Part shown: positions 28,001 through 36,900 of the stretch, piece after piece
Layout of the letters: every line of letters starts with the position of its first letter
Position numbering within the stretch: position 1 is the first letter of the stretch
Source of the DNA: Bog-756 sp963830165
GTDB taxonomy: Bacteria > Actinomycetota > Acidimicrobiia > Acidimicrobiales > RAAP-2
DNA: 64,000 nt
Assembly: GCA_963830165.1 (NCBI GenBank)
Contig: CAWHKZ010000006.1
Span: 199,986 to 263,985 of the forward strand
Direction: 5' to 3'
Program-made: the position numbers and the translations under genes
Notes under the pieces: model-generated
Told to the model about the DNA's origin: nothing
Seen by the model: the letters and a program-made list of their open reading frames with translations, nothing else
Databases searched by the model: none

Positions 28001-31000
28001 ACGAGGCGCTGCCCGAGTAGCCGGCGTCGTCGCTGGCCGTGAGGGTCACCGCCGAGGTACCGGCCGTGGTCGGGGATCCCGAGACCACGCCCGTCGAGGC
28101 GTCGATCGACAGGCCGTCGGGCAGGCCGGTGGCCGACCAGGTGAGGGTGGCCGTCGGCGAGGAGTCCGTGGCCACGGCGTCGACCGGCGTGATGGCCGGG
28201 CCCGACTGGTCGCTCATCGCCCCGGGGTTGGCGACCGACAGGGTATTGGTCACCGTCCAGGCGAACGAGGCGCTGCCCGAGTAGCCGGCGCCGTCGGCGG
28301 CCGTGACGGTCACCGCCGAGCTGCCGGCCGTGGTCGGGGTGCCGGTGATCGCCCCCGTCGAGGGGTCGATCGACAGGCCGTCGGGCAGGCCGGTGGCCGA
28401 CCAGGTGAGGGTGGCCGTCGACGAGGAGTCCGTACCGGCCACGTCGACCGGAGTGATGGCCGAGCCCGACAGGTCCGACTGGTCACCCGGACTCGTCACC
28501 GACACGGCGTTGGTGATGGTCCAGGCGAACGAGGCGCTGCTCGAGTAGCCGGCGTCATCGGCGGCCGTGACGGTCACCGACGAGGTGCCGGCCGTGGCCG
28601 GGGTGCCGGAGATCGCTCCCGTCGAGGGGTCGATCGACAGGCCGTCGGGCAGGCCGGCGGCCGACCAGGTGAGAGTGGCCGTCGACGAGGAGTCGGTTCC
28701 GGCCACGTCGACCGGCGTGATGGCCGAGCCCGACAGGTCCGACTGGTCACCCGGACTCGTCACCGACACGGCGTTGGTGATGGTCCAGGCGAACGACGAG
28801 GCACCGGACGAACCCGCCTCGTCGGTCGCGGTGATCGTCACGGCGCACGAGCAGGCGGACCTCGGCGTGCCCGAGATGGTGCCCGCCGAGGTGTCGATCG
28901 AGAGTCCGGCAGGAAGTCCCGTCGCCGACCACGTGATGGTGGCACCCGATGCGGAGTCCGTGGCGGAGCTCGTGACCGGCGTGATGGCCGAGCCCGACTG
29001 GTCCGACTGGTCACCGGGACCCGTGACGACCACGTCGTCCCCGACGGTCCAGGCGAACGAGGCGGTGCCCGAGTAGCCGGCGTCGTCGGTGGCCGTGACG
29101 GTGACCGACGAGGTGCCCGCCGTCGTCGGGGTGCCGGTGATCGCCCCCGACGAGGCGTCGATCGACAGGCCGTCGGGCAGGCCGGTGGCCGACCAGGTGA
29201 GGGTGGCCGCCGACGAGGAGTCCGTACCGGCCACGTCGACCGGAGCGATGGCCGAGCCGGTGGTGGAGGACTGCGCACCCGGATCGGTGACGCTCACCGC
29301 GTTGGTGACCGTCCAGTCGAAGGTCTGGGACCCGGTGGAGCCGGACGAGTCCGTGGCGGTCACCGTCACGGCGTAGTCGCCGGCGGTGGTGGGTGTTCCC
29401 GTGACGGTGCCCGACGACGGGTCGATGGACAGGCCGGGCGGAAGGCTCGTGGCCGACCAGGAAGCGATCGTCGCGGTCGAGGAGCTGTCGGTGGCCGAGT
29501 CGGCGAGCGGCGTGATGGCCGTGCCCGACAGGTTCGACTGGTTCCCCGGGTTGGTCGCCGACACCGTGTTGGTGATGGTCCACGTGAACGAGGTGGAGCC
29601 GGACGCCCCGGACCCGTCCGTGGCGGTCACCGTCACGGCGTAGTCACCGGCGGTGGTGGGCGTACCCGTGATGGTGCCCGACGAGGGGTCGATCGACAGT
29701 CCGTTAGGCAGTCCGGTAGCCGACCAGGTCACCGTGCCCGTCGAGGAGCTGTCGGTGGCCGAGTCGGCGAGGGGCGTGATGGCCGTGCCCGACAGGTTCG
29801 ACTGGTTCCCCGGGTTGGTCGCCGACACCGTGTTGGTGATGGTCCACGTGAACGAGGTGGAGCCGGACGCCTCGGACCCGTCGGTGGCGGTGATGGTCAC
29901 GGCGTAGTCACCGGCCGTGGTGGGCGTACCCGTGATGGTGCCCGACGAGGGGTCGATCGACAGTCCGGCGGGCAGCCCGGTGGCCGACCAGGTCACCGTG
30001 CCCGTCGAGGAGCTGTCGGTGGCCGAGTCGGCGAGGGGCGTGATGGCCGTGCCCGACAGGTTCGACTGGTTCCCCGGGTTGGTCGCCGACACCGTGTTGG
30101 TGATGGTCCACGTGAACGAGGTGGAGCCGGACGCCCCGGACCCGTCGGTGGCGGTGATCGTGACCGAGCAGGCGCACGCCGTGGTGGGCGTGCCCGTGAT
30201 GGCACCGCTCATGACGTTGACGGTCAGGCCCACTGGCAGCCCCGTCGCGCTGAACGCCAGGGTGGCCGCTGAGGACGAATCCGTGGCTCCGACATCCAGT
30301 TGGGTGACGGGTGCTCCCGAAACGTCGGACTGGCTCCCGGGGTTCGTGACCAAGATGGAGTTGGTGACCGTCCACGAGAACGACGTGGACCCGGAGTACC
30401 CGGCACCGTCAGTGGCCGTGACCGTGACGGACGACGCTCCGGCGGTCGTCGGTGTTCCGGTGATCGTGCCGGTCGACGCATTGATGGACAGCCCGTTGGG
30501 AAGTCCTGTGGCACCCCAGGTGAACGTCTCGCCGGACTGGGAGTCGGTGGCCGAGTTCGCCAACGCGGTGACGGCCGATCCGGAGGTGGAGGATTGGGCA
30601 CCCTGCCCGGCCACGGTCACGGTGTTGGCGATCGACCACGAGAACGTGGCCGATCCCGAGAATCCGGCTCCGTCGGTGGCGGTCGCGGTCACTGACGACG
30701 TGCCTCCGACCGTCGGTGTCCCGGTCACCGCTCCGGTGGACGGGTTGATCGAGAGCCCGGAAGGCAGCCCGGTGGCCGACCAGGTGAGGGTGGCGCCGGA
30801 CTGGCTGTCGGAAGCCGAGAGGGTGAGCGTCGAACCGGCGGTACCGGACGTGCCGGTCTGGGTTCCCGGGTTCGTGACGGTCACCGTGTCGGTGATCGCC
30901 CAGGTGAAGGTCGCCGTCCCGGACTGGTCGGCCGGGTCGGTGGCCGTCACGGTGACCGTGAAGGTGCCGGCTGCGGTCGGCGTGCCCGTGATCGTGCCGG

Positions 31001-33572
31001 TCGATGCGTTGATCGACAGCCCGGCGGGCAGGCCCGTGGCCGACCACGTGTAGGACGACACGCCGGACTGGGAGTCGGTGGCCGAATCCGATACCGCCGA
31101 GATGGCCGATCCCGTCACGTCGGACTGGCTGCCGGGATTGGTGACCGAGACGGTGTTGGCGACGGCCCAGGTGAACGTCGTGGAACCGGAGAAACCGCCC
31201 CCGTCGGTGGCCTTGAGCGTCACTGTGGAGGTGCCGGCCGTGGTCGGCGTGCCGGTGATGGTCCCGGTCGAGGAGTTGATCGAGAGCCCGGCGGGCAGGC
31301 CGGTGGCCGACCAGGTGAGGGTGGCCCCGGACTGGGAGTCGGTGGCCGAGGCGGCCAGGCCGCTGATGGCGGTCCCGGACACGGCCGACTGGTTGCCGGG
31401 ATTGGCGACGGCCACCGTGTTGGAGATGGTCCAGGTGAACGTCGTGGAACCGGAGAAGCCGGATCCGTCGGTGGCCTCGAGGGTCACCGAGGACGTGCCG
31501 GCCGTGGTCGGCGTGCCGGTGATGGTCCCGGTCGAGGAGTTGATCGAGAGCCCGGCGGGCAGGCCGGTGGCCGACCAGGTGAGGGTGGCCCCGGACCCCG
31601 AGTCGGTGGCCGAGTTCGTGACCGCGCTGATGGCCGAGCCGGTGGACGAGGACTGGTTGCCCGGATTGGCGACGGCCACCGTGTTGGAGGTGGTCCAGGT
31701 GAACGAGGCCGTGCCCGAGGAGCCCGACCCGTCGGTGGCCTTGATCGTCACCGAGGACGTGCCGGCCGTGGTCGGCGTGCCGGTGATGGTCCCGGTCGAG
31801 GAGTTGATCGACAGCCCGGCGGGCAGGCCGGTGGCCGACCAGGTGAGGGTGGCCCCGGACTGGGAGTCGGTGGCCGAGTTCGTGACCGCGCTGATGGCCG
31901 AGCCGGTGATCGACGACTGGCTGCCCGGGTTGGCGACCGACACCGTGTTGGAAGTGGTCCAGGTGAACGAGGCCGTGCCCGAGTAGCCCGACCCGTCGGT
32001 GGCCTTGATCGTCACCGAGGAGGTGCCGGCCGTGGTCGGCGTGCCGGTGATCGTTCCGGTGGAGGAGTTGATCGAGAGCCCGGCGGGCAGGCCGGTGGCC
32101 GACCAGGTGAGGGTGGCCCCGGACTGGGAGTCGGTGGCCGAGGCGGCCAGGCCGCTGATGGCCGAGCCGGTGGTCGACGACTGGCTGCCCGGGTTGGCGA
32201 CCGCCACCGTGTTGGAGACGTTCCAGGTGAACGAGGTCGAGGCCGACAGGGCTTCGGAGTCGGTGGCCGTGACGGTCACCGAGCAGGCGCACGCCGCGGT
32301 CGGTGTGCCGGTGACGGCCCCGGACGAGGGGTTGATCGACAGCCCGGCGGGCAGGCCGGAGGCCGCGAAGGTGACCGAGTTGCCGCCCGTGGTGTCGTGG
32401 GGTGCGGCGATGGTCAGCGAGGAGACGGCCGAGCCCGAGACGTTCGACTGGGTCCCCGGGTTGGTGACCGAGAGCTGGTCGACGTTCCAGGTCAGGGTGA
32501 TGGAGCCGGCCGTGCCGGCACCGCTCGTGCCGCCGCCCGCCGAGCCGGCCGCGTAGGTGACGCTGGTGTCGTAGGGGGACTTGGCGACCGAGCCACCGCC
32601 CCCGCCACCGCCGGCACTGTCGTTGCCCGTGGTGCAGTAGTCCTGGGACCCGTTGCCCCCGCCCCCGCCGGCGCCGGCACCGCCGCCACCGGCCGACGTG
32701 GTCCCCTCGTTGCCGCCGTTGTGGGCCGAGCTCGCCGACCCGGCGGCCGGGGTGCCCCCGGCCGTCCCGCCGCTGCCGCCGCCCTGGCTGTCGCCGCTGG
32801 TGCCACCGCCGGCACCGGCGCTGCTGGCGCCGCTCCCGCCCGACTCACCGGCACCTCCGGTCCCGCCGGCGCTCGAGTTCCCGTCACAGCCGTGGGAGCC
32901 GCCGCCGCCGCCACCGCCACCGCCGACGGCGACCAGCGTGCCGCTGGAGCCCGTCCCGAGGAACAGCCCCGTGGCGCCGCCCCCGGCGCCACCCGACGCC
33001 GCCCCCTGGACCGAGGCCGACTCGGACGACGACTGGCCGCCGTTGCCCCCGGCCTCGTAGCCGGAGCCGCCGGTCGATCCGCCGGCCGTGCAGCTGGAGA
33101 GCGAGGAGTTGCAGTTGTTGCCGCCACCGCCACCGCCACCGAGCTGGACGGCGACCTCACCTGTCGTGTGGGTGAGGGCGAACGTGCCGCTCACCTTGCC
33201 GCCGGCCCCGCCCGACGACGACGAGTTGTTCGAACCGCCGCCGCCACCACCGCCACCGCTCAGGGTCACGGTCGCCGACACCGTGCCCGCCGGCGGGGTG
33301 GCCGTCACGAAGCCCGTGGTGTTCGGCGTGGAGCTCCACGAGGCGGCCACCGCCGTGGTCGTGGCCGAGGCCACGCCGGGGGTGGCGGTGATGGCCGCAG
33401 CGACGGCGATCACGCTCAGCATCCCGGCGACCACCGAGGTCGCGAGGCCGCTGGCGGTCAGCCGGAAGAGCCGGCCATGGTGCCGCTCGATGTGATCTGC
33501 GCGGCCGCCGGGCACTCGGCCCCGGTTCGACCCTGGTGTGGAACCACGCGAATCTGACGTGGATGTGTGCAT
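25059..33572 (-). CDS. Giant secreted Gly-rich / He_PIG-repeat / IPT-TIG surface protein 3
   Basis: About 2,837 aa, the largest of the three paralogues. The N-terminus MHTSTSDSRGSTPGSNRG is followed by a basic region and a hydrophobic core ATSVVAGMLSVIAVAAAITA ending at GVASA. Start 33572 is chosen over the longer opening (33887) because GGGGGGAGAG precedes it and the longer form would cross the promoter. The Gly-rich head matches the paralogues; 25 He_PIG units follow, including two families of close copies (units 10-12 NTVSATNPGNQSNLSG; units 15, 16, 18, 19 NAVSVTSPGDQSDLSG), then three IPT/TIG domains. Units 1, 9 and 14 carry a Cys-x-Cys pair. The last units (21-25) are the most divergent. 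Expected extracellular; anchoring unknown. Confidence 0.85.
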   Translation of the reverse strand: MHTSTSDSRGSTPGSNRGRVPGGRADHIERHHGRLFRLTASGLATSVVAGMLSVIAVAAAITATPGVASATTTAVAASWSSTPNTTGFVTATPPAGTVSATVTLSGGGGGGGGSNNSSSSGGAGGKVSGTFALTHTTGEVAVQLGGGGGGGNNCNSSLSSCTAGGSTGGSGYEAGGNGGQSSSESASVQGAASGGAGGGATGLFLGTGSSGTLVAVGGGGGGGGGSHGCDGNSSAGGTGGAGESGGSGASSAGAGGGTSGDSQGGGSGGTAGGTPAAGSASSAHNGGNEGTTSAGGGGAGAGGGGGNGSQDYCTTGNDSAGGGGGGGSVAKSPYDTSVTYAAGSAGGGTSGAGTAGSITLTWNVDQLSVTNPGTQSNVSGSAVSSLTIAAPHDTTGGNSVTFAASGLPAGLSINPSSGAVTGTPTAACACSVTVTATDSEALSASTSFTWNVSNTVAVANPGSQSSTTGSAISGLAASATDSQSGATLTWSATGLPAGLSINSSTGTITGTPTTAGTSSVTIKATDGSGYSGTASFTWTTSNTVSVANPGSQSSITGSAISAVTNSATDSQSGATLTWSATGLPAGLSINSSTGTITGTPTTAGTSSVTIKATDGSGSSGTASFTWTTSNTVAVANPGNQSSSTGSAISAVTNSATDSGSGATLTWSATGLPAGLSINSSTGTITGTPTTAGTSSVTLEATDGSGFSGSTTFTWTISNTVAVANPGNQSAVSGTAISGLAASATDSQSGATLTWSATGLPAGLSINSSTGTITGTPTTAGTSTVTLKATDGGGFSGSTTFTWAVANTVSVTNPGSQSDVTGSAISAVSDSATDSQSGVSSYTWSATGLPAGLSINASTGTITGTPTAAGTFTVTVTATDPADQSGTATFTWAITDTVTVTNPGTQTGTSGTAGSTLTLSASDSQSGATLTWSATGLPSGLSINPSTGAVTGTPTVGGTSSVTATATDGAGFSGSATFSWSIANTVTVAGQGAQSSTSGSAVTALANSATDSQSGETFTWGATGLPNGLSINASTGTITGTPTTAGASSVTVTATDGAGYSGSTSFSWTVTNSILVTNPGSQSDVSGAPVTQLDVGATDSSSAATLAFSATGLPVGLTVNVMSGAITGTPTTACACSVTITATDGSGASGSTSFTWTITNTVSATNPGNQSNLSGTAITPLADSATDSSSTGTVTWSATGLPAGLSIDPSSGTITGTPTTAGDYAVTITATDGSEASGSTSFTWTITNTVSATNPGNQSNLSGTAITPLADSATDSSSTGTVTWSATGLPNGLSIDPSSGTITGTPTTAGDYAVTVTATDGSGASGSTSFTWTITNTVSATNPGNQSNLSGTAITPLADSATDSSSTATIASWSATSLPPGLSIDPSSGTVTGTPTTAGDYAVTVTATDSSGSTGSQTFDWTVTNAVSVTDPGAQSSTTGSAIAPVDVAGTDSSSAATLTWSATGLPDGLSIDASSGAITGTPTTAGTSSVTVTATDDAGYSGTASFAWTVGDDVVVTGPGDQSDQSGSAITPVTSSATDSASGATITWSATGLPAGLSIDTSAGTISGTPRSACSCAVTITATDEAGSSGASSFAWTITNAVSVTSPGDQSDLSGSAITPVDVAGTDSSSTATLTWSAAGLPDGLSIDPSTGAISGTPATAGTSSVTVTAADDAGYSSSASFAWTITNAVSVTSPGDQSDLSGSAITPVDVAGTDSSSTATLTWSATGLPDGLSIDPSTGAITGTPTTAGSSAVTVTAADGAGYSGSASFAWTVTNTLSVANPGAMSDQSGPAITPVDAVATDSSPTATLTWSATGLPDGLSIDASTGVVSGSPTTAGTSAVTLTASDDAGYSGSASFAWTVTNAVSVTSPGDQSDLSGSAVTPVDVAGTDSSSTATLTWSATGLPDGLSIDPSTGAITGTPTTAGSSAVTVTASDDAGYSGSASFAWTITNAVSVTSPGDQSDLSGSAITPVDVAGTDSSSTATLTWSATGLPDGLSIDPSTGAITGTPTTAGSSAVTVTAADGAGYSGSASFAWTISDSLALANPGDQTDESGTAIAPVTLSASDTSSTATPAFSDGGTLPAGLTLDGATGVISGTPTTGGADSVTLTVADGSGATASVTFTWTIANVVTSATTADQTDVSGSPIGALDVSATDSSPTATLSYSDGGTLPPGLSVDPASGSVTGTPTTGGTFPVTITATDDAGYSATDTFNWVVTDVVTATGPGNQSSVSGTAITPVSASATDTSAAATVVWSDGGTLPPGLSVDPTSGTVSGTPTTAGTFAVDLTATDDAGYSATASFTWTISNVVSTPPISSQTSVSGSAIVPVPASATDTSSTATIGYTDGGTLPPGLTVDTTSGTISGTPTTAGTYAVTITATDSAGFSATSTFTWTVTNIVSVGVPPAPTSPTGSPITPLTLTDHDTSSTATITGWSATNLPPGLTIDGSTGAITGTPTTAGDYFLVGVTATDSAGFSGTAHFEWRITNIVTISPIADQSTGANTAAAAVSPTATDSQVSPPVTLSWTATGLPPGVGIDQASGVMSGTPNPAGTYPVTVTATDNAMPKQSGSTSFTWTVTNVGPVVTGLSPSSGPGVGGTVVKVAGTNFQDATAVDFGTTPATIKSVNGAGTQVTVTSPTHLTGTVDVTVTARGDTSSTSSADRFTYLGPVITSLSATAGPTVGGAKLKIHGTGLSGATSVTFGSTPATGLKANKAGTLITVVVPANAPGGVTVTVTTPGGISAATADDLYTYEGPSVTSVSPDSGPAAGGTKVTIVGTFLKGATAVSFGTTHASSFTVNGRGTSIKVDAPAGTGGTVDITVTTPGATSPIVTADHFTYG
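31229..33388 (-). repeat. Shared head block, copy 3 (surface gene 3)
   Basis: Gap-free match to 18663-20822 (offset 12,566 bp). Bases at 32052, 32204, 32216-32217 and 32452 agree with copy 1, whereas those at 33162 and 33249 agree with copy 2. Homology ends abruptly at the signal-peptide core (33388). Confidence 0.85.
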
Positions 33573-33677
33573 CGTGTGCTCTCCCCCCGACTTCGGTCGC
33601 CAAGGGAGAACCGTCCGACGGTCGACCTCCGTGCGTACACAGATGCCCCCCGTGTCGTCCCCCCGGACGCTGTTGGG

Positions 33678-33706
33678 AAGATAGGCCGACGGAACCGGGA
33701 CGGCAA
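33678..33706 (-). promoter_or_regulatory. Candidate promoter of surface gene 3
   Basis: On the minus strand TTGCCG (33701-33706) and TATCTT (33678-33683) are separated by 17 bp, giving a predicted 5' leader of about 100 bases to the start at 33572. Four of six bases match consensus in each box. The rest of the 416-bp divergent gap (33573-33988) shows no gene; a small palindrome ACGTA-C-TACGT lies near 33708. Confidence 0.45.
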
Positions 33707-33877
33707 CACGTACTACGTACCGTGGTGGCGTGGCTACCTGCCGCGATATGCGTTTCAGGACGTGCGTGGTCCCCCAAATGAGGTTGCGCCCAGTCCTGAC
33801 GTGGCTCCGAATGCAATAGGGCCGAATTGATACATGTGTGTCTCGTCGTAGGCCGCCGGAATCCGCAGGCCGAATAG

Positions 33878-33906
33878 TTGCGGACATCGTGCAGGTGATT
33901 TACGGT
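33878..33906 (+). promoter_or_regulatory. Candidate promoter of the divergent Gly-rich protein
   Basis: TTGCGG (33878-33883) and TACGGT (33901-33906) are spaced by 17 bp, with a leader of about 77 bases before the GTG at 33989. The -10 fits the loose TANNNT actinobacterial pattern only. Confidence 0.4.
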
Positions 33907-33988
33907 TCAGAGGCGCCGCGATTCCGCGACACGTCGGGGGACCTCGGGGGGAGCTCGGCTGTTCCGTGAGTTAGGGAGGGTCATCCCA

Positions 33989-36900
33989 GTGGGATCGATT
34001 CGTGGTCTGTCCGGTTCTCTGGTGCGGTTCGTCGCGCTGGGCCTCGTTGCACTGATTTCGATGGCGACGGTGTCCGTCGTCGGCGCCGCACCATCAGTGG
34101 CCGCCGGGGGACCGGTGATCGCCAACGGATTCGCCGGGTACGACCCGGGGTCGACCTCGCCCCCCACCCAGTTCGACGCGCTGACCCTCGTGAGTGGCGG
34201 CGCCTCCTCGGTCAACACGTCGTCGCTGACCATCGTCACCCAGCCGACGAGCGGTACCGCGACGGCGGCTCCCACCGCGACCAACGGGATCATCACCTAC
34301 ACGCCGGCATCGGGCACCACCGGCGACCAGACCCTCACCTTCGCCTACTGCGCCCCGGGTGACACCTATCCGAGCGCTGGCAACTGCACGACCGCGACCC
34401 TCACCTTCGGGCCGTCGGTGGGCGAGTACCTGGGAGCCGAGGTGGATGGCATCGAGGGCGTCATCGAGCAGCTGCAGACCTCGATCAGCCTGCCGACGAC
34501 CGCCGTCCAGGGATCGACCGTGACCGCGTCGATCGCCCCGGTGCCGACCACCGTCCCGGCGTCGGAGGACGGCTTCTCGGTGTCGGGCGCCGCCCAGTTC
34601 TCGGTGATCCTCCCCGTGCCGAAGGGCTTCACCTACGTTCCCGGCAGCGTCTCGACCGCCGGTGGCGACGCCACCACCTCGGGCAATTTCAAGGCGACGT
34701 ACTGCACCGCACCGGTGGCCGACGCCTGCACGGCCCAGATCGACAGCGGCAACTACAAGACGGTCTACCCCTACATCGAGACGTACCTGAATCCCAGCAC
34801 GACCGTCGCCGGTGGGGACAACGTGACGCTTCCGACGGTCACCGCGCAGTTCACGGCCAGTGGGGCAGTGGGCACGGTGGCGTCCCTGGACTACACCGAG
34901 TTCGTGCTGACCACCACCGTTTCCGAAGTGGGTGCGGTCACGTTCGACGGATACCCGTCATGCTCGGCCTGTGCCTCGGGCGACACCCCGCTGTACCAGG
35001 CACCGAGCCCACTGGCCTCGACCACGATCGCCTCGACGGCGTCGAACACGGTGTCGGTCACCGGCATCAGCCCGTCCACCGGCCCGCCCTCAGGGGGCAC
35101 CAGCGTCACGGTCACGGGAACTGATCTGGCCGGCGCCACCGCGGTCGACTTCGGGTCGACTCCCGGCATCGTCACGGCCGACAGCGCCACGTCGCTGACG
35201 GCCGTGTCGCCCGCGGGCACGGGTACCGTCGACGTGACGGTGACCACGCCGAACGGCACCAGCGCCACATCGCCGGCCGACCAGTTCACGTACACCGACG
35301 TGCAGCCGCCGCCGTCGGTCACCGGCATCAGCCCGGCCACCGGACCGGTGGGTGGCGGCACCAGCGTGACCGTCACCGGAACCGGCCTGTCCGGTGCCAC
35401 GGCGGTCGACTTCGGGTCGAGTCCCGGCACGATCACGGCCGACAGCTCGACCTCGGTCACGGCCACGTCGCCCGCCGGCACCGGCACGGTCGACGTCACG
35501 GTGACGACCCCCACGGGCATCAGCACCCCGGTTGCGGCGGACCAGTTCTCGTTCGGGAGCGAAGTGCTGACCAAGCTCTCCTCGTGGACCGACCCGCAGG
35601 CCTGCGGGATCGCGGCGACCGCGGCGGTCCCGGCCCAGGCCTCCGAGGTCGTGGCCTCGCTGGTCGGCGGATCGGGAGGCGGCGGGGGCGGCGCGGCCGG
35701 CAGCGACTCGGGAGGACCCGGCGCGCCGGGATCGACCGTGCAGGGGACCTATCCGGTCGCACCGGGGTCCTCGCTGACCGCCACGTCGGGATGCACGGGA
35801 GCCACCGCTCCCCATGGTTCGGGGGTCGTGAGCACCGGCGGGGCCGGGGGGGCGGGCTTCTCCAACGGCGGCAACGGTGGCAACGGCTACTACTGTGCCG
35901 GCATCGGTGCCGACGGTGCCTGTATCGGCACCGGGGGCGCTGACGGCAGCGGCGGCGGCGGCGGCGGCTCCAGCGCCGTCTGCTCCGGCACGTCGTGCCA
36001 GGTGGGAGACACACCGCTCGTCGTAGCCGGCGGTGGTGGTGCCGGCGGTGAGTCGATGTGCGCCGGCTCCGGCGGCGGCGGCGGCGGCTCCGGCGGAGCG
36101 GGCTCGTCCACCGCATCGACGGACGGCACGGGTGCCGGTCCGAGCGGGGCCGGCGGAGGACAGGGCGCTACGAGCGGCGATGTCGGCGGTGCCGGTGGTG
36201 TCAACGACTCGACGGGCAGTCCGAGCGGTACTCCGGGAGGTCCGGGGTCGAACTCGGTGTCGCTCGGTGACTCCGCAGGCAACGGCGGCGGCGGCGGCGG
36301 GTACGTGGGAGGCCTCGGGAGCACCGCGACCGCCGGTGTCGACTGCGGTGCCGGCGGCGGCGGCGGTGGTGGGTCCTCGTGGTCCTCCAACGGCTCGAAC
36401 CCGACGTTCGGCACGTCCTCGGCCGGCGGTTCGGTGACGCTCACCTTCTACGGCTTCGTGGGCACGGCCCCGGCTGTCACCACCCAGCCCGCGGCTACCA
36501 CCGTGGTGTCGGGCCAGACGGCCACGTTCACCGTGGCCGGCACCGGCAACCCGTCCCCGCAGGTCCAGTGGGAGGTCTCGTCCGACGGAGGCACGACGTT
36601 CACGCCGATCAGCGGTGCGAACTCCACCACCCTGTCGGTGGTCACGACGGCCTCCGACGACCAGAACCAGTACGAGGCCGTGCTGACCAACTCGATCGGC
36701 TCGTCGACGTCCGCCCCCGCCACCCTCTCGGTGCAGACCGTCCCGGTGGTGACCACGGATCCCTCCGATGCGCTGGTCGACCTGGGTCAGTCGGCATCGT
36801 TCACCGCCGCGGCCACGGGTAACCCGGCACCGACGGTCCAGTGGCAGGAGTCGACCGACGGTGGGACGACCTTCGCGGACATCCCGGGGGCGATCTCGGG

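Noticed and set aside
14911..33572. CRISPR array or other short-spacer repeat system
   Set aside because: The regular repeats are 264-bp coding units without spacers and encode He_PIG domains.
14911..33572. Mycobacterial PE_PGRS proteins
   Set aside because: Gly-rich segments look similar, but there is no PE domain, and the heads have a normal signal peptide.
33573..33988. Cyclic-di-GMP or other riboswitch in the divergent surface-gene leader
   Set aside because: No conserved riboswitch core was recognised; only promoter-like boxes and a small palindrome.
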